A program made the translations under genes and the position numbers. Below are positions 42,845-51,287 of a stretch of DNA of 64,000 nt, one piece after another. The stretch is from Hymenobacter crusticola (GTDB taxonomy: Bacteria > Bacteroidota > Bacteroidia > Cytophagales > Hymenobacteraceae), in assembly GCF_002154225.1 (NCBI RefSeq), contig NZ_MTSE01000020.1, positions 30,662 through 94,661 of the forward strand, read 5' to 3'. Below the pieces are notes generated by a model. It had not been told where the DNA came from. It worked only from the letters and a program-made list of their open reading frames with translations, and did no database searches. Within the stretch, counting starts at the first letter, position 1; every line of letters begins with the position of its first letter.

Positions 42845-44338
42845 ATGAAAATCCTGCTCACCGGTGCCAATGGCTACATCGGCCAACGCTTGCTTCCGCT
42901 ACTGGTGGAGGCCGAACATGAAGTGATCTGCTTGGTGCGCGACCCGCGCCGCTTTGAGTTGCCCGAACGCCTCCGTGCCCGCGTAACCGTGGCCCAGGGC
43001 GACTTGCTCCAACCTAGCTCCCTGCGCGACCTGCCCCGCGACCTGGATGCCGCCTATTACTTGGTGCACTCGATGAGCGGCAACGACAAGGACTTCGTAC
43101 AGTCGGAGCAAGATTCGGCGCAGAATTTTGTTGATTACCTCGACCAGACCACTGCTAAGCAAGTTATCTACCTGAGCGGCATCGTAAACGACCAAGGCCT
43201 GTCGGCCCACCTACGCTCGCGCAAAGCGGTGGAGTCGGTGCTGGAGAAGGCAGAGAAAGCTAGGCTGACGGTGCTGCGAGCGAGCATTATCATTGGGTCG
43301 GGCTCGGCGTCGTTCGAGATTATTCGCGACTTGGTGGAGAAGCTGCCGGTAATGGTGACGCCGCGCTGGCTCAACTCGCGCTGCCAACCCATTGGTATCC
43401 GCGACGTGATGTTTTACCTCACCGCCGTACTCGATAATCCCGATTGCTTCGGTAAAAAGTTCGATATCGGCGGACCAGATGTGCTGACCTACAAGCAGAT
43501 GCTGATGGGGCTGGCCGAGGTACGCGGTTACCGGCGCTACATTATCACGGTGCCGGTGCTCACGCCGCGGTTGTCGTCGTGGTGGCTATTTCTGGTGACG
43601 CGTACGACGTTTTCGCTGGCGCAAAGCCTCGTGGAAAGCCTACGCAACGACACAGTGGCCGATCCGGGGCGGAGTATTCAGGCAATAATACCGCATGAGT
43701 GCATGAGTTATCGCGCGGCGCTGGAGCTAGCTTTTTCGCGCATCGAGCAAAACGAGGTGATCAGCAGCTGGAGCGACGCACTGAGCAGCGGCGTGATCCA
43801 AAAAAATTACATGGACTTCGTGCAGATTCCGCAGCACGGTGTGCTCACCAACCGCCAAGTGTTGAACTTCACTCGCGACCCAAACGAAGTGCTGCGCAAC
43901 GTGTGGAGCATCGGCGGCGACCGGGGCTGGTACAAAGTGGATTGGCTCTGGCGCATTCGCGGGCTCATGGACAAGTTCGTGGGTGGCGTGGGGTTACGCC
44001 GCGGCCGCCGCTCTCCCACCAAGCTGCGCGCCGGCGACCCACTCGATTTCTGGCGCGTGCTCGTCGCGGACCGCAGTAGCCGCCGGTTGCTGCTCTATGC
44101 CGAAATGAAACTACCCGGCGAAGCGTGGCTACAGTTTCGAATTACAGGAAACGACGATGGTACTCATCGGCTGGAGCAGTTGGCGGCCTTCCGGCCCCAT
44201 GGGTTGGCGGGGCGGCTGTACTGGTACTCGCTGGTGCCGTTTCACTTTATCATCTTCCGTGGCATGATCGAGAATATCGTGCAATATGGCGAGGCGGTGC
44301 CGGTGCTAGGTTCTCAGCCCGCCCCCGCAGGAATTTAA
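42845..44338 (+). CDS. SDR-type NAD(P)-binding protein with C-terminal DUF2867
   Basis: 497 residues. An N-terminal atypical short-chain dehydrogenase domain has LTGANGYIGQRLLP and AAYYLVHSMSG, then VIYLSGIVND in the place of the usual catalytic segment, and VLRASIIIGSGSASFE. The C-terminal 170 residues (NVWSIGGDRGWYKVDWLWRIRG, DPLDFWRVLVAD, WLQFRITGNDDG) form DUF2867. This pairing is common in bacteria and thought to be a complex I-like or cofactor-binding reductase, but the substrate is unknown. The upstream sequence has a loose promoter-like TACCTTTC. Probably monocistronic. Confidence 0.87.
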   Translation: MKILLTGANGYIGQRLLPLLVEAEHEVICLVRDPRRFELPERLRARVTVAQGDLLQPSSLRDLPRDLDAAYYLVHSMSGNDKDFVQSEQDSAQNFVDYLDQTTAKQVIYLSGIVNDQGLSAHLRSRKAVESVLEKAEKARLTVLRASIIIGSGSASFEIIRDLVEKLPVMVTPRWLNSRCQPIGIRDVMFYLTAVLDNPDCFGKKFDIGGPDVLTYKQMLMGLAEVRGYRRYIITVPVLTPRLSSWWLFLVTRTTFSLAQSLVESLRNDTVADPGRSIQAIIPHECMSYRAALELAFSRIEQNEVISSWSDALSSGVIQKNYMDFVQIPQHGVLTNRQVLNFTRDPNEVLRNVWSIGGDRGWYKVDWLWRIRGLMDKFVGGVGLRRGRRSPTKLRAGDPLDFWRVLVADRSSRRLLLYAEMKLPGEAWLQFRITGNDDGTHRLEQLAAFRPHGLAGRLYWYSLVPFHFIIFRGMIENIVQYGEAVPVLGSQPAPAGI

Positions 44339-44535
44339 GTAGTTTCTTTTCTGCTGGCCACCGTTGCAAAGTCCTTAATACAGACAATTACCACTTGTAT
44401 ATAAGCTAGTTACAAAACCTCACCCATCTTATTAAAAGTCCTTTGACAATACTTATTGGGTATTATTTTCTGTCACGAAAGTGGAGATTTGAGCAACGAT
44501 TTTAGCGTGTCGCTACGTCTTGCTATTGCTCTCCT

Positions 44536-46389
44536 ATGTCCTTAGGCTTACACCTGCTACTACCGACTCCGGTTGGTCATTATTATTACGACGTTTTTTA
44601 TCTGCTAGGCTTTGGCGTGGCGGGCGCACTCCTGCTGCTAGCAGCCAAGCAGCGACAGTACGCCTGGCGGCCCTGGCTCGTGCTGATGGCGGGTGCTCAA
44701 CTGCTGCTTATCCTGGGCACGAAGTTGATTGCGGGTTCGGTTGCCGACTGGCACCACTTGGTTGCGCTAGGTAGCTGGACCGGCCCCGACCACCGCTCTA
44801 TTCTCGGCGGCTTGCTAGGTGCAATATTGGCAGTCAGTGTTTTACGGCGCTGGCTAGGCTTTGGCCGGGGCGCCTACGACATGCTGGCTTTGCCGCTCAT
44901 GGTTGGCCTGGCTGTACAAGGGGTTGGCTGTTTGCTGACGGGTTGTTGCTTTGGCACTGTAGCGCCTACGCTGCCATTCAGCGTGGCTTATGCGCCGGGT
45001 ACACTTCCTTTCCTGACGCATGTGTCGGGTGGCCTGCTAGAGGCCAGTGCACCTAGGTCGCTGCCGGTGCATCCGGCGCAACTTTACCAGATTATTCTCT
45101 GCCTGAGCATTGCAGTCGGCCTGCTGGCAACTCGTAAGCAGCAGTGGCCAGCAGGCTGGCGCTTTACCCTGGTGCTGGTGGTGTACGTACTCGGCCGATT
45201 TGGCTTCGAATTCTGGCGTGACGTGGCCGGCGACGTAGTAGGCACTGGACTCTGGGGCTACCTTAAACCCGTACAATGGGGCTTGCTACTTGCCTTGCCC
45301 GTGCTAGGCAGCTGGCTTATCTACCAGAAGAAAACAACTGCTCCTGCTACGCATACTAGCCAGCCAGCTTCTTGGCGGCCCATGCTAACTGTGGCCGGGC
45401 TACTGTTGCTCACCGCCGCGCTAGGCCCACAGTGGCTGACGTGGTCGGAGCGCGGGGTGGTGCAAAGCCTACTGTTGGTGGTACTAGTATTGGAAGCGAA
45501 CTATTTGCGTCAGCTGCGCGGGCGTGCGAACCCCGTTGCGAAGCTAGCTGCTGTGCTTGGCTGCGTGGCCATGCTGACCATGAGCCAGGCACCTGCGCCC
45601 CAGGAACCAAGCACTCAGGATGAGCAGCGGCGCTACACGACCGTCAGCATGGGTGGTTCGGCTGGCTCTATGCGGCAGCTGTATGATTATCCCTACGGAT
45701 GTTCTGGCACGCGCTACGCTGTTCCGACGTATCGTCAACATTACCAGATAGGTACGCTCGACGTTGCGCGCAGCCAACCGCTTGGCCGGCACCTCACCGT
45801 CACCTATGGAGCGGCGCTGCACCTAGGGCAAACCCGGTTTTTGCCGGATCAGGATTCCACCTTTATGGCGTATGCAGGCTCCTCTCCCGTACCAACCTTC
45901 ACCTATGGGGGTAAGCGGCAGTTGCTCACCGTCAACCCTTACCTAGAATTTGCGCATCCTAAGTACCTACGGCTAGGGCTAGGTGCCCACTTTGGTACGG
46001 CTGCCTATGATTTTCCGTACAGCCCCGGCAAACGGAACAACGTCAGACTACAATTCCTGCTAGAGGGTGGCTACATGCCTTATGTGTTCCTTCACATCAG
46101 CCTCAACCAAGGGGCCCGAGGAGTCGGTGACGGCACTTCTATGATTGGCCTAGGTTCGGGCTTCGGCCACAAGCACCCTCGCTTGCTAACTGGCCTAGCT
46201 TTGGTCAACAGCGAATCGAATGTAGGATTGTTCGAACGGTCTAGCTCCTCCTACATTCCCTTCTTGCAAGGCAATATTCCCATAAGCGCCCATTGGGAAC
46301 TATTGCCGTACGCAGCTACTAATTTCAAGCACGTAAACCAATTACGACTACAGGTGCGCTACCGCTTGCCCGCAGTCGCTGACCGTTAA
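44536..46389 (+). CDS. Lgt-like membrane protein fused to C-terminal beta-rich domain (paralogue 1)
   Basis: 617 residues. Residues 1 to about 265 form seven or so membrane helices related to prolipoprotein diacylglyceryl transferase: HRSILGGLLGA (86-95), GCLLTGCCFG (131-140), LPVHPAQLYQ (176-185) and LGRFGFEFWRD (219-229). The canonical GRxGNFxNxE motif is replaced by QGVGCLLTGCCFG and the HPSQLYE glutamate by Gln, so normal Lgt activity is doubtful. Three further helices (about 283-350) end in CVAMLTMSQA, which looks like a signal-anchor. The remaining 260 residues are strand-rich, with alternating pattern (HLTVTYGAALHLGQ, YLRLGLGAHFGTAAY, LRLQVRYRLP), like an outer-membrane or periplasmic beta-barrel. 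Function unknown. A paralogue follows at 46895. Confidence 0.8.
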   Translation: MSLGLHLLLPTPVGHYYYDVFYLLGFGVAGALLLLAAKQRQYAWRPWLVLMAGAQLLLILGTKLIAGSVADWHHLVALGSWTGPDHRSILGGLLGAILAVSVLRRWLGFGRGAYDMLALPLMVGLAVQGVGCLLTGCCFGTVAPTLPFSVAYAPGTLPFLTHVSGGLLEASAPRSLPVHPAQLYQIILCLSIAVGLLATRKQQWPAGWRFTLVLVVYVLGRFGFEFWRDVAGDVVGTGLWGYLKPVQWGLLLALPVLGSWLIYQKKTTAPATHTSQPASWRPMLTVAGLLLLTAALGPQWLTWSERGVVQSLLLVVLVLEANYLRQLRGRANPVAKLAAVLGCVAMLTMSQAPAPQEPSTQDEQRRYTTVSMGGSAGSMRQLYDYPYGCSGTRYAVPTYRQHYQIGTLDVARSQPLGRHLTVTYGAALHLGQTRFLPDQDSTFMAYAGSSPVPTFTYGGKRQLLTVNPYLEFAHPKYLRLGLGAHFGTAAYDFPYSPGKRNNVRLQFLLEGGYMPYVFLHISLNQGARGVGDGTSMIGLGSGFGHKHPRLLTGLALVNSESNVGLFERSSSSYIPFLQGNIPISAHWELLPYAATNFKHVNQLRLQVRYRLPAVADR

Positions 46390-46418
46390 TGGGCAGTACG
46401 CTACACGGCTATTCAAAC

Positions 46419-46649
46419 TTAGCTTCCCAAGCGTCGCACCAGCCACATGATTAGGCTAACCAACAAGCTCAGCAGCAGCATGGAAGCAATGGGCGCATAA
46501 AGCCGAAAGCCAGGCCGTTCCACGCGCACATCGCCGGGCAGGCGGCCAAACCAGCTCAGCAAGCTACCGCCACCTAGCCACAGGAAAGCACCTAATATCG
46601 CAATACCTAGCCCAAGTAAAACAAGTGCTTTGCCGAGTGAGGGAGTCAT
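46419..46649 (-). CDS. DUF2905 family small membrane protein
   Basis: 76 residues with two hydrophobic segments (ALVLLGLGIAILGAFLWL and APIASMLLLSLLVSLIMWL). Between them lies the family hallmark FGRLPGDVRVERPGF. DUF2905 proteins are widespread in bacteria and of unknown function. It lies on the opposite strand between the two Lgt-like paralogues and converges with the first, ending 30 bases from its stop. Whether it belongs functionally with them is not known. Confidence 0.85.
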   Translation of the reverse strand: MTPSLGKALVLLGLGIAILGAFLWLGGGSLLSWFGRLPGDVRVERPGFRLYAPIASMLLLSLLVSLIMWLVRRLGS

Positions 46650-46894
46650 GAGTGTAGGTCATAAGCTGTATCTAGAGCTAGTATACGCACCGCTTGGCAA
46701 GAGTCCTCCAACTATTTGAAATATCCCCGCTTTCGCTACTTATATTCTTTATTCACAACCACTTATTGCATACAATAACTCTATTTTAGTGTCTGATTCT
46801 GTGAAATTTTAGACGGGTATTCCGCTGGCAGTATCCGATTTAGTAGCGACTTCCCTGACGACCTACGTTCTCCCTTTGCTATTAACTCTATTTT

Positions 46895-48715
46895 ATGCCT
46901 ACGCTACTCTTACCTTCTCCTATAGGGCATCATTATTACTCGCTGTTTTATCTACTCGCCTTTGCGGTAAACCAAGCGCTACTGTTGTGGGAAGGGCATC
47001 GGCGGGGTTACCCGTTGCGCACATGGTTGCTGCTAATGGCCTGCACAACCCTAGCATTTATCTTGGGTACCAAGCTGATAGCGGTTCCGACCGCCGAGTG
47101 GGTAGCGTGGTGGCAACACGGGCAGTGGCCGACTTCTACTATGCGCTCTGCCCTAGGTGGCGCCATAAGCGGCACGCTGGCGCTGCTGGCCTTGCGGCGC
47201 TGGCTAGGCTTTAGCTGGCACGTTTTCGATGCGTTTACGGTGCCGTTTTGCGTCGCGCTGGCCGTGCAATGCGTAGGCTGCCTACTGACGGGCTGCTGCT
47301 TCGGGGGATTGGCGCACGACGGGCTTGGCCTCAGCTACGCACCCGGCACGCCGCCCTTCCTGACCCAAGTGCAGCGCGGCCTGATCGCTGCTACCGCTTC
47401 GCACTCGTTGCCGGTACATCCCGTGCAAGTGTACCAGTTGCTGCTGTGCCTAGCAGCCGGTGCCATCATTCTGCTAGTGCGCCGCAAACCGTGGCCAGGG
47501 GGCAGTTGGCGCTTGCTAGGGCTTTTTCTGCTGCTGCTCGGGCGTTTCTGGATGGAATTCATGCGTGACCCAGCCAGCGAGCGGGTTGGCGCTACGTTGC
47601 GGCCAGTAGGCAGCATCGTGCTCAAAGAGGTGCAATGGGTGCTGCTGCTTCTGGTTGCTGTTTCGCTGTTTTGGTGGCTCTACCTAGTAAGGCGCAGCGC
47701 GACGGTGCGCCCCGCCACGATACCAGTGAACCATACGCTTCGCAATTTGCTGGGTACCGCCGGGCTGCTGGGCATTACGGCCATGCTAGGTCCTTGGGCG
47801 CTTACGCTACCCGAGGTTTTGGTTATCAAAGCGCTGCTGCTGCCTGTGCTGATGTTGGAGCTAGGTAGGTTGCTGCTCAACGGGTCACGCGCCGCTACGC
47901 AGCCGCGATTGGTGGGCCTACCACTCGGCTTGGCTTCTCTCGTGCTGCTGTTCACTAATCAAACGCCGGTTGATTCTGCTTCTCGCCAAAGCTATTGGTC
48001 GGTAACGGGCGGCGTTGGCAACGGCCGTTTTTCCCGGATGCAGGAGTATGAATCGTCGGGTTGCGGTAGTGCACCCCCACCCCCGGCCGAGCCTTTCCGG
48101 CACCACTATCAATCGGCGCACCTAGGGGTGGCCCACACGGCTCAGTTCTACAGAGAGCGAAACGGTCGGGTTCGGTCGCGCAGCGTAGAGCTAGGTATTC
48201 ACGGTATGGTAGGGCGCGACCGGGCGTACGACGACTCGACGGGGGTGCTTACCCGCTCCCAAAAGTTGCTTACGATTATGCCCTATGGCATCCTCCACAC
48301 CCGCTATGTAAGTGGGGGTATCGGTTTCTGGGTCGGTTCGCTGGGCTATAATAAAAGAGGTGCTACCTACGACGTAAACAGCTTCGATACGTATGCTCTA
48401 CTGCGAGTTGGCCCCAAAGAGCTGCTCTACGCGCAAGCGGAATATAACTCTCCGGTGGCGGGTTTGGGAAACCCAGCTACGCGCTTTGGCCTAGGTTCGC
48501 AGTTCCGATCCGGTGGGCGGCTGCAACTGCTGGCTGGCATAGCGATGGGTAAAGCCTACGAAGTACCCGAACGCAGCCGCAACAAAGCCTTCTTTCTGGA
48601 AGCTAGCTTGCGGCCGCAGCCCAACCTAGCCCTGGAGCCTTACTTTACGCTCGGTGGGCGCGAGTTTCGGCAGGCAAGCGTGCGCCTGCGCTACGACTTT
48701 CGAGGCAAGAAGTAA
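46895..48715 (+). CDS. Lgt-like membrane protein fused to C-terminal beta-rich domain (paralogue 2)
   Basis: 606 residues, with the same architecture as the gene at 44536. The Lgt-like part has MRSALGGAISG (83-93), GCLLTGCCFG (128-137), LPVHPVQVYQ (172-181) and LLGRFWMEFMRD (214-225). An extra helix block (about 285-355) and a C-terminal beta-rich domain starting near SYWSVTGGVGNGRF follow. Both paralogues share a Cys-containing segment at the head of the last domain (SSGCG here, YPYGCSG in the other), a shared HYQ segment, and the same spacing between Lgt motifs. The motif changes that remove GRxGNF are shared too, so they predate the duplication. The start ATG at 46895 gives MPTLLLPSPIGHHYYSLF, parallel to the first copy. 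It probably has its own promoter in the preceding 245 bases. Confidence 0.8.
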   Translation: MPTLLLPSPIGHHYYSLFYLLAFAVNQALLLWEGHRRGYPLRTWLLLMACTTLAFILGTKLIAVPTAEWVAWWQHGQWPTSTMRSALGGAISGTLALLALRRWLGFSWHVFDAFTVPFCVALAVQCVGCLLTGCCFGGLAHDGLGLSYAPGTPPFLTQVQRGLIAATASHSLPVHPVQVYQLLLCLAAGAIILLVRRKPWPGGSWRLLGLFLLLLGRFWMEFMRDPASERVGATLRPVGSIVLKEVQWVLLLLVAVSLFWWLYLVRRSATVRPATIPVNHTLRNLLGTAGLLGITAMLGPWALTLPEVLVIKALLLPVLMLELGRLLLNGSRAATQPRLVGLPLGLASLVLLFTNQTPVDSASRQSYWSVTGGVGNGRFSRMQEYESSGCGSAPPPPAEPFRHHYQSAHLGVAHTAQFYRERNGRVRSRSVELGIHGMVGRDRAYDDSTGVLTRSQKLLTIMPYGILHTRYVSGGIGFWVGSLGYNKRGATYDVNSFDTYALLRVGPKELLYAQAEYNSPVAGLGNPATRFGLGSQFRSGGRLQLLAGIAMGKAYEVPERSRNKAFFLEASLRPQPNLALEPYFTLGGREFRQASVRLRYDFRGKK

Positions 48716-48817
48716 GCACCTCGGCAACACCACACTACGATAGAAGCAGATGGCATGCGGGGTTCAGATTCGGCAATAGTAATCTTGGGTTTTCTACCCA
48801 GCCAATAAGCTAACTTC

Positions 48818-49090
48818 TCACTTCCAGAACAGCTGCACCAGTACAATAATGCTTATCACTAGAGCGGCGTAAACGCCTAGTGCCCACCACTCACCGGGGT
48901 CTTTGAAGTTGTACGGGTGGCGCTTGCGGGCCGCTTGCTGTACCCACACCGATACCACCGTGCCTCCCGTAGCGAGCCCCAACGCTAGGGTTTGGGGCAC
49001 AGCTTGGCGAAATAACAACAGCAAGGCAACCAGCGGAACCAGCCCCACCAGGTACCCTAACAAGCGGGTAGTAAACAGGTTAGAAGACAT
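48818..49090 (-). CDS. Small three-helix membrane protein of unknown function
   Basis: 90 residues with three predicted membrane helices (LLGYLVGLVPLVALLLLF, LALGLATGGTVVSVWV, WALGVYAALVISIIVLVQLF) and a conserved-looking HPYNFKDPGEWW loop. No family recognised. Lone gene between the Lgt-like pair and a two-component system. Confidence 0.65.
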   Translation of the reverse strand: MSSNLFTTRLLGYLVGLVPLVALLLLFRQAVPQTLALGLATGGTVVSVWVQQAARKRHPYNFKDPGEWWALGVYAALVISIIVLVQLFWK

Positions 49091-49212
49091 AAAAACAGAT
49101 TAATGGCCTAGGTCCGCCGGGGTACCCCATGGCGGCCGTAGCAGCAGGTAAAACGCATACCCCGTTTTATCCTACGTGGAGGAAGTGACTAGCGCCGTCT
49201 TGGCCGCAATTG

Positions 49213-49617
49213 TTATGCCCGGCCCCCGGTAGCTAGCTGCACCATCTGATTTAGTACATCGCCATCCAACGGCTTGGTGAAGTAACCTTTTACTTCCTTG
49301 TACATTCTCGATTTCTCCATATCCTCGGGGTGAATAGAGGAAGTCAGCACGTACACGCATACTTGCTTGGGCAGTTGCAGCGCGGAGAAGGCGTCCAGAA
49401 ATTCCCACCCATCCATGACGGGCATATTAAGATCGAGTAAAATCAAGTCCGGCACTTCTTCTGCCCATTGCAGTGCCACTAGTGCGTCGTAGGCTTCCTG
49501 GCCGTTCATGTATTTCTGAACTTCGCCGAAGGCCGCGTTCTGCTTCACGACTAACTCCGTGATAATCGACGTAATTGGATCGTCCTCAATAACATAAACC
49601 AGATCAAACACTTTCAT
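49213..49617 (-). CDS. Single-domain response regulator
   Basis: 134 residues made only of a receiver domain. The acidic pair is in VIEDDPIT, the phospho-acceptor Asp is in LILLDLNMPVMDGW, the switch Thr is in VLTSSIHPED, and the Lys is in YFTKPLDGD. Without an output domain it probably acts through protein contact, or as a phosphate sink. It overlaps the upstream kinase gene by 14 bases, so the two are co-translated partners. Confidence 0.91.
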   Translation of the reverse strand: MKVFDLVYVIEDDPITSIITELVVKQNAAFGEVQKYMNGQEAYDALVALQWAEEVPDLILLDLNMPVMDGWEFLDAFSALQLPKQVCVYVLTSSIHPEDMEKSRMYKEVKGYFTKPLDGDVLNQMVQLATGGRA

Positions 49618-51115
49618 TGAAGTAAACTTTAAAGGTGGATCCAGTACCTAGCTCACTTTCCACATCGATCTTACCATTCATTGCTTCCACCTGGTTCTTC
49701 GTGATAAAAAGGCCAACTCCCCGGGCATCTTCGTTGCTGTGGAAGGTCTTATACATACCAAAAAGCTTCGTCCGATGACGATTCAGGTCGATACCTAGGC
49801 CATTATCTTTGATCGCCAAGACAATAAACTCGGCTTCCTGGTAACAGCTTAAGGCAATGGTGGGGTGGGCGCTGGTGGAGCGGTACTTGATAGCGTTGCT
49901 AATCAAGTTAAGCAAAATACTGTCCAGGTACGCAGGCACCACATTCACCGTTACCTCGGCCGGAATATCGATGGTAACGGCAATGCTGCTTTCGTGAATA
50001 AGTACATTAAGCGCCTCTAAGGTTTTGTCTACTTCTTGCCGCAGCTTGCGGGACTCTTTGGGCTGGTTGGCATTGCTGTTGGCCGTTACAATCTCATTAA
50101 GGTTAACGATGGTTTCGGCTAGCTTGTCGGTGCTAGTTTTCAGCATTTGCAGGAACATCGCGCTTTGCTCCTGGTTGGTGGAAAGCTGCATGAGCTTCAC
50201 CAGCGACGTGAGGTTGGCCGAGTGCGACCGGATGTTGTGGGAAATGATATAGGCGAAGTTTTGCAGCCGATGGTTCTGCTGTTTCGTGAGCGCCAGAAGC
50301 TTCTGCGAGTTCTCAAGGTTCTCAACCAGCAGCGTCACGTCGTAGCCGACGCATAGAATCTCACCTACTTGCCCCTCGCCGTTCAATAACCCCTTGAATT
50401 CCCAGTGGTTGGATTTGACGGTGCCGTCGCGGTACGGCTTGCGCAGAATAACTTGGTGGGGCACTTCGGGTTCGGCGAAGCAGCGCCCAACTACTCCGAG
50501 GCATTTAGGCCAGTCTTCTTGAACAATGCTCTGCAAAGACGACGTGCCAATGATCTTGCTGTCGTATCCAAACCGCTCGTAGAAGAAATCGTTTACGTAG
50601 GTATAGTTGCCTTGCGCATCCGTTTTGATGATGTACACCGATTGGTTGCTCAGAATAGAACCGTAGTGGCTTGCTAGCTCCTGCGCGTATACTTCCTCGT
50701 TGCGCTGCCGCGTGAAGTCAGTAAACACCCCCAGTACCCGATAGGGTTGGCCGGCGTCGTCTTGCATAAGCAGGCTGTGACAAAGCAGCCACACAGTCGT
50801 TCCACGCTGATGAGTACAACGCACTATTTGTTCGCAGCGCCTTGTTTGGGAGGCCACGCAACCCCTGACTTGCGCGTTGAGGGCAGCTAGGTCCTCCCCA
50901 TTCACGGCGGATTGCCAGTGTTCGGCCTCGTTCAGTAGCGCGTTTGGGTCGTACCCGATGGTGCGCCAGAACGAGGGCGACACCCACCTGTTTTCCGGAT
51001 TATGCAGATCCCAGTACCACAGGCCGCCTAATGCAGTATCTTGGATAAAGTCAAAAATGACACTTTGATTCTTTTGCAGCTGATCTAGTTCTTCGTAGAG
51101 ATAATTCATGTCCAT
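49604..51115 (-). CDS. PAS-domain sensor histidine kinase
   Basis: 503 residues without membrane helices, so a cytosolic sensor. Two PAS/PAC modules are visible (about 25-135, WYWDLHNPENRWVSPSFWRTIGYD ending GVFTDFTRQR; and about 150-265, YTYVNDFFYERFGYD). The dimerisation His is in IISHNIRSHSANL, the Bacteroidota form of the H-box. The HATPase domain has N-box LNLISNAIKYRS, IKDNGLGID, and GVGLFITKNQVEAMNG. It likely senses redox, light or a small ligand through PAS and phosphorylates the overlapping receiver protein. Confidence 0.91.
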   Translation of the reverse strand: MDMNYLYEELDQLQKNQSVIFDFIQDTALGGLWYWDLHNPENRWVSPSFWRTIGYDPNALLNEAEHWQSAVNGEDLAALNAQVRGCVASQTRRCEQIVRCTHQRGTTVWLLCHSLLMQDDAGQPYRVLGVFTDFTRQRNEEVYAQELASHYGSILSNQSVYIIKTDAQGNYTYVNDFFYERFGYDSKIIGTSSLQSIVQEDWPKCLGVVGRCFAEPEVPHQVILRKPYRDGTVKSNHWEFKGLLNGEGQVGEILCVGYDVTLLVENLENSQKLLALTKQQNHRLQNFAYIISHNIRSHSANLTSLVKLMQLSTNQEQSAMFLQMLKTSTDKLAETIVNLNEIVTANSNANQPKESRKLRQEVDKTLEALNVLIHESSIAVTIDIPAEVTVNVVPAYLDSILLNLISNAIKYRSTSAHPTIALSCYQEAEFIVLAIKDNGLGIDLNRHRTKLFGMYKTFHSNEDARGVGLFITKNQVEAMNGKIDVESELGTGSTFKVYFNESV

Positions 51116-51287
51116 AAGTTATTGACTTTGCCAAGATGAGCATTCCTACCTAGGTAGTGCGCTCCACAACAGAGTCTGAGCAATACAGACAAAAATAGAA
51201 CCTCTACGGTTGACCTCACCGTAGTTTTCTATAAACCTGGGTTTTGCATACGATCAACCTTGCTTCTGGCACGTTGGCACATTAACC

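Noticed and set aside
44536..46389. Calling the Lgt-like proteins true lipoprotein diacylglyceryl transferases
   Set aside because: The GRxGNF signature and the HPSQLYE glutamate are both replaced, so only distant relation is supported.
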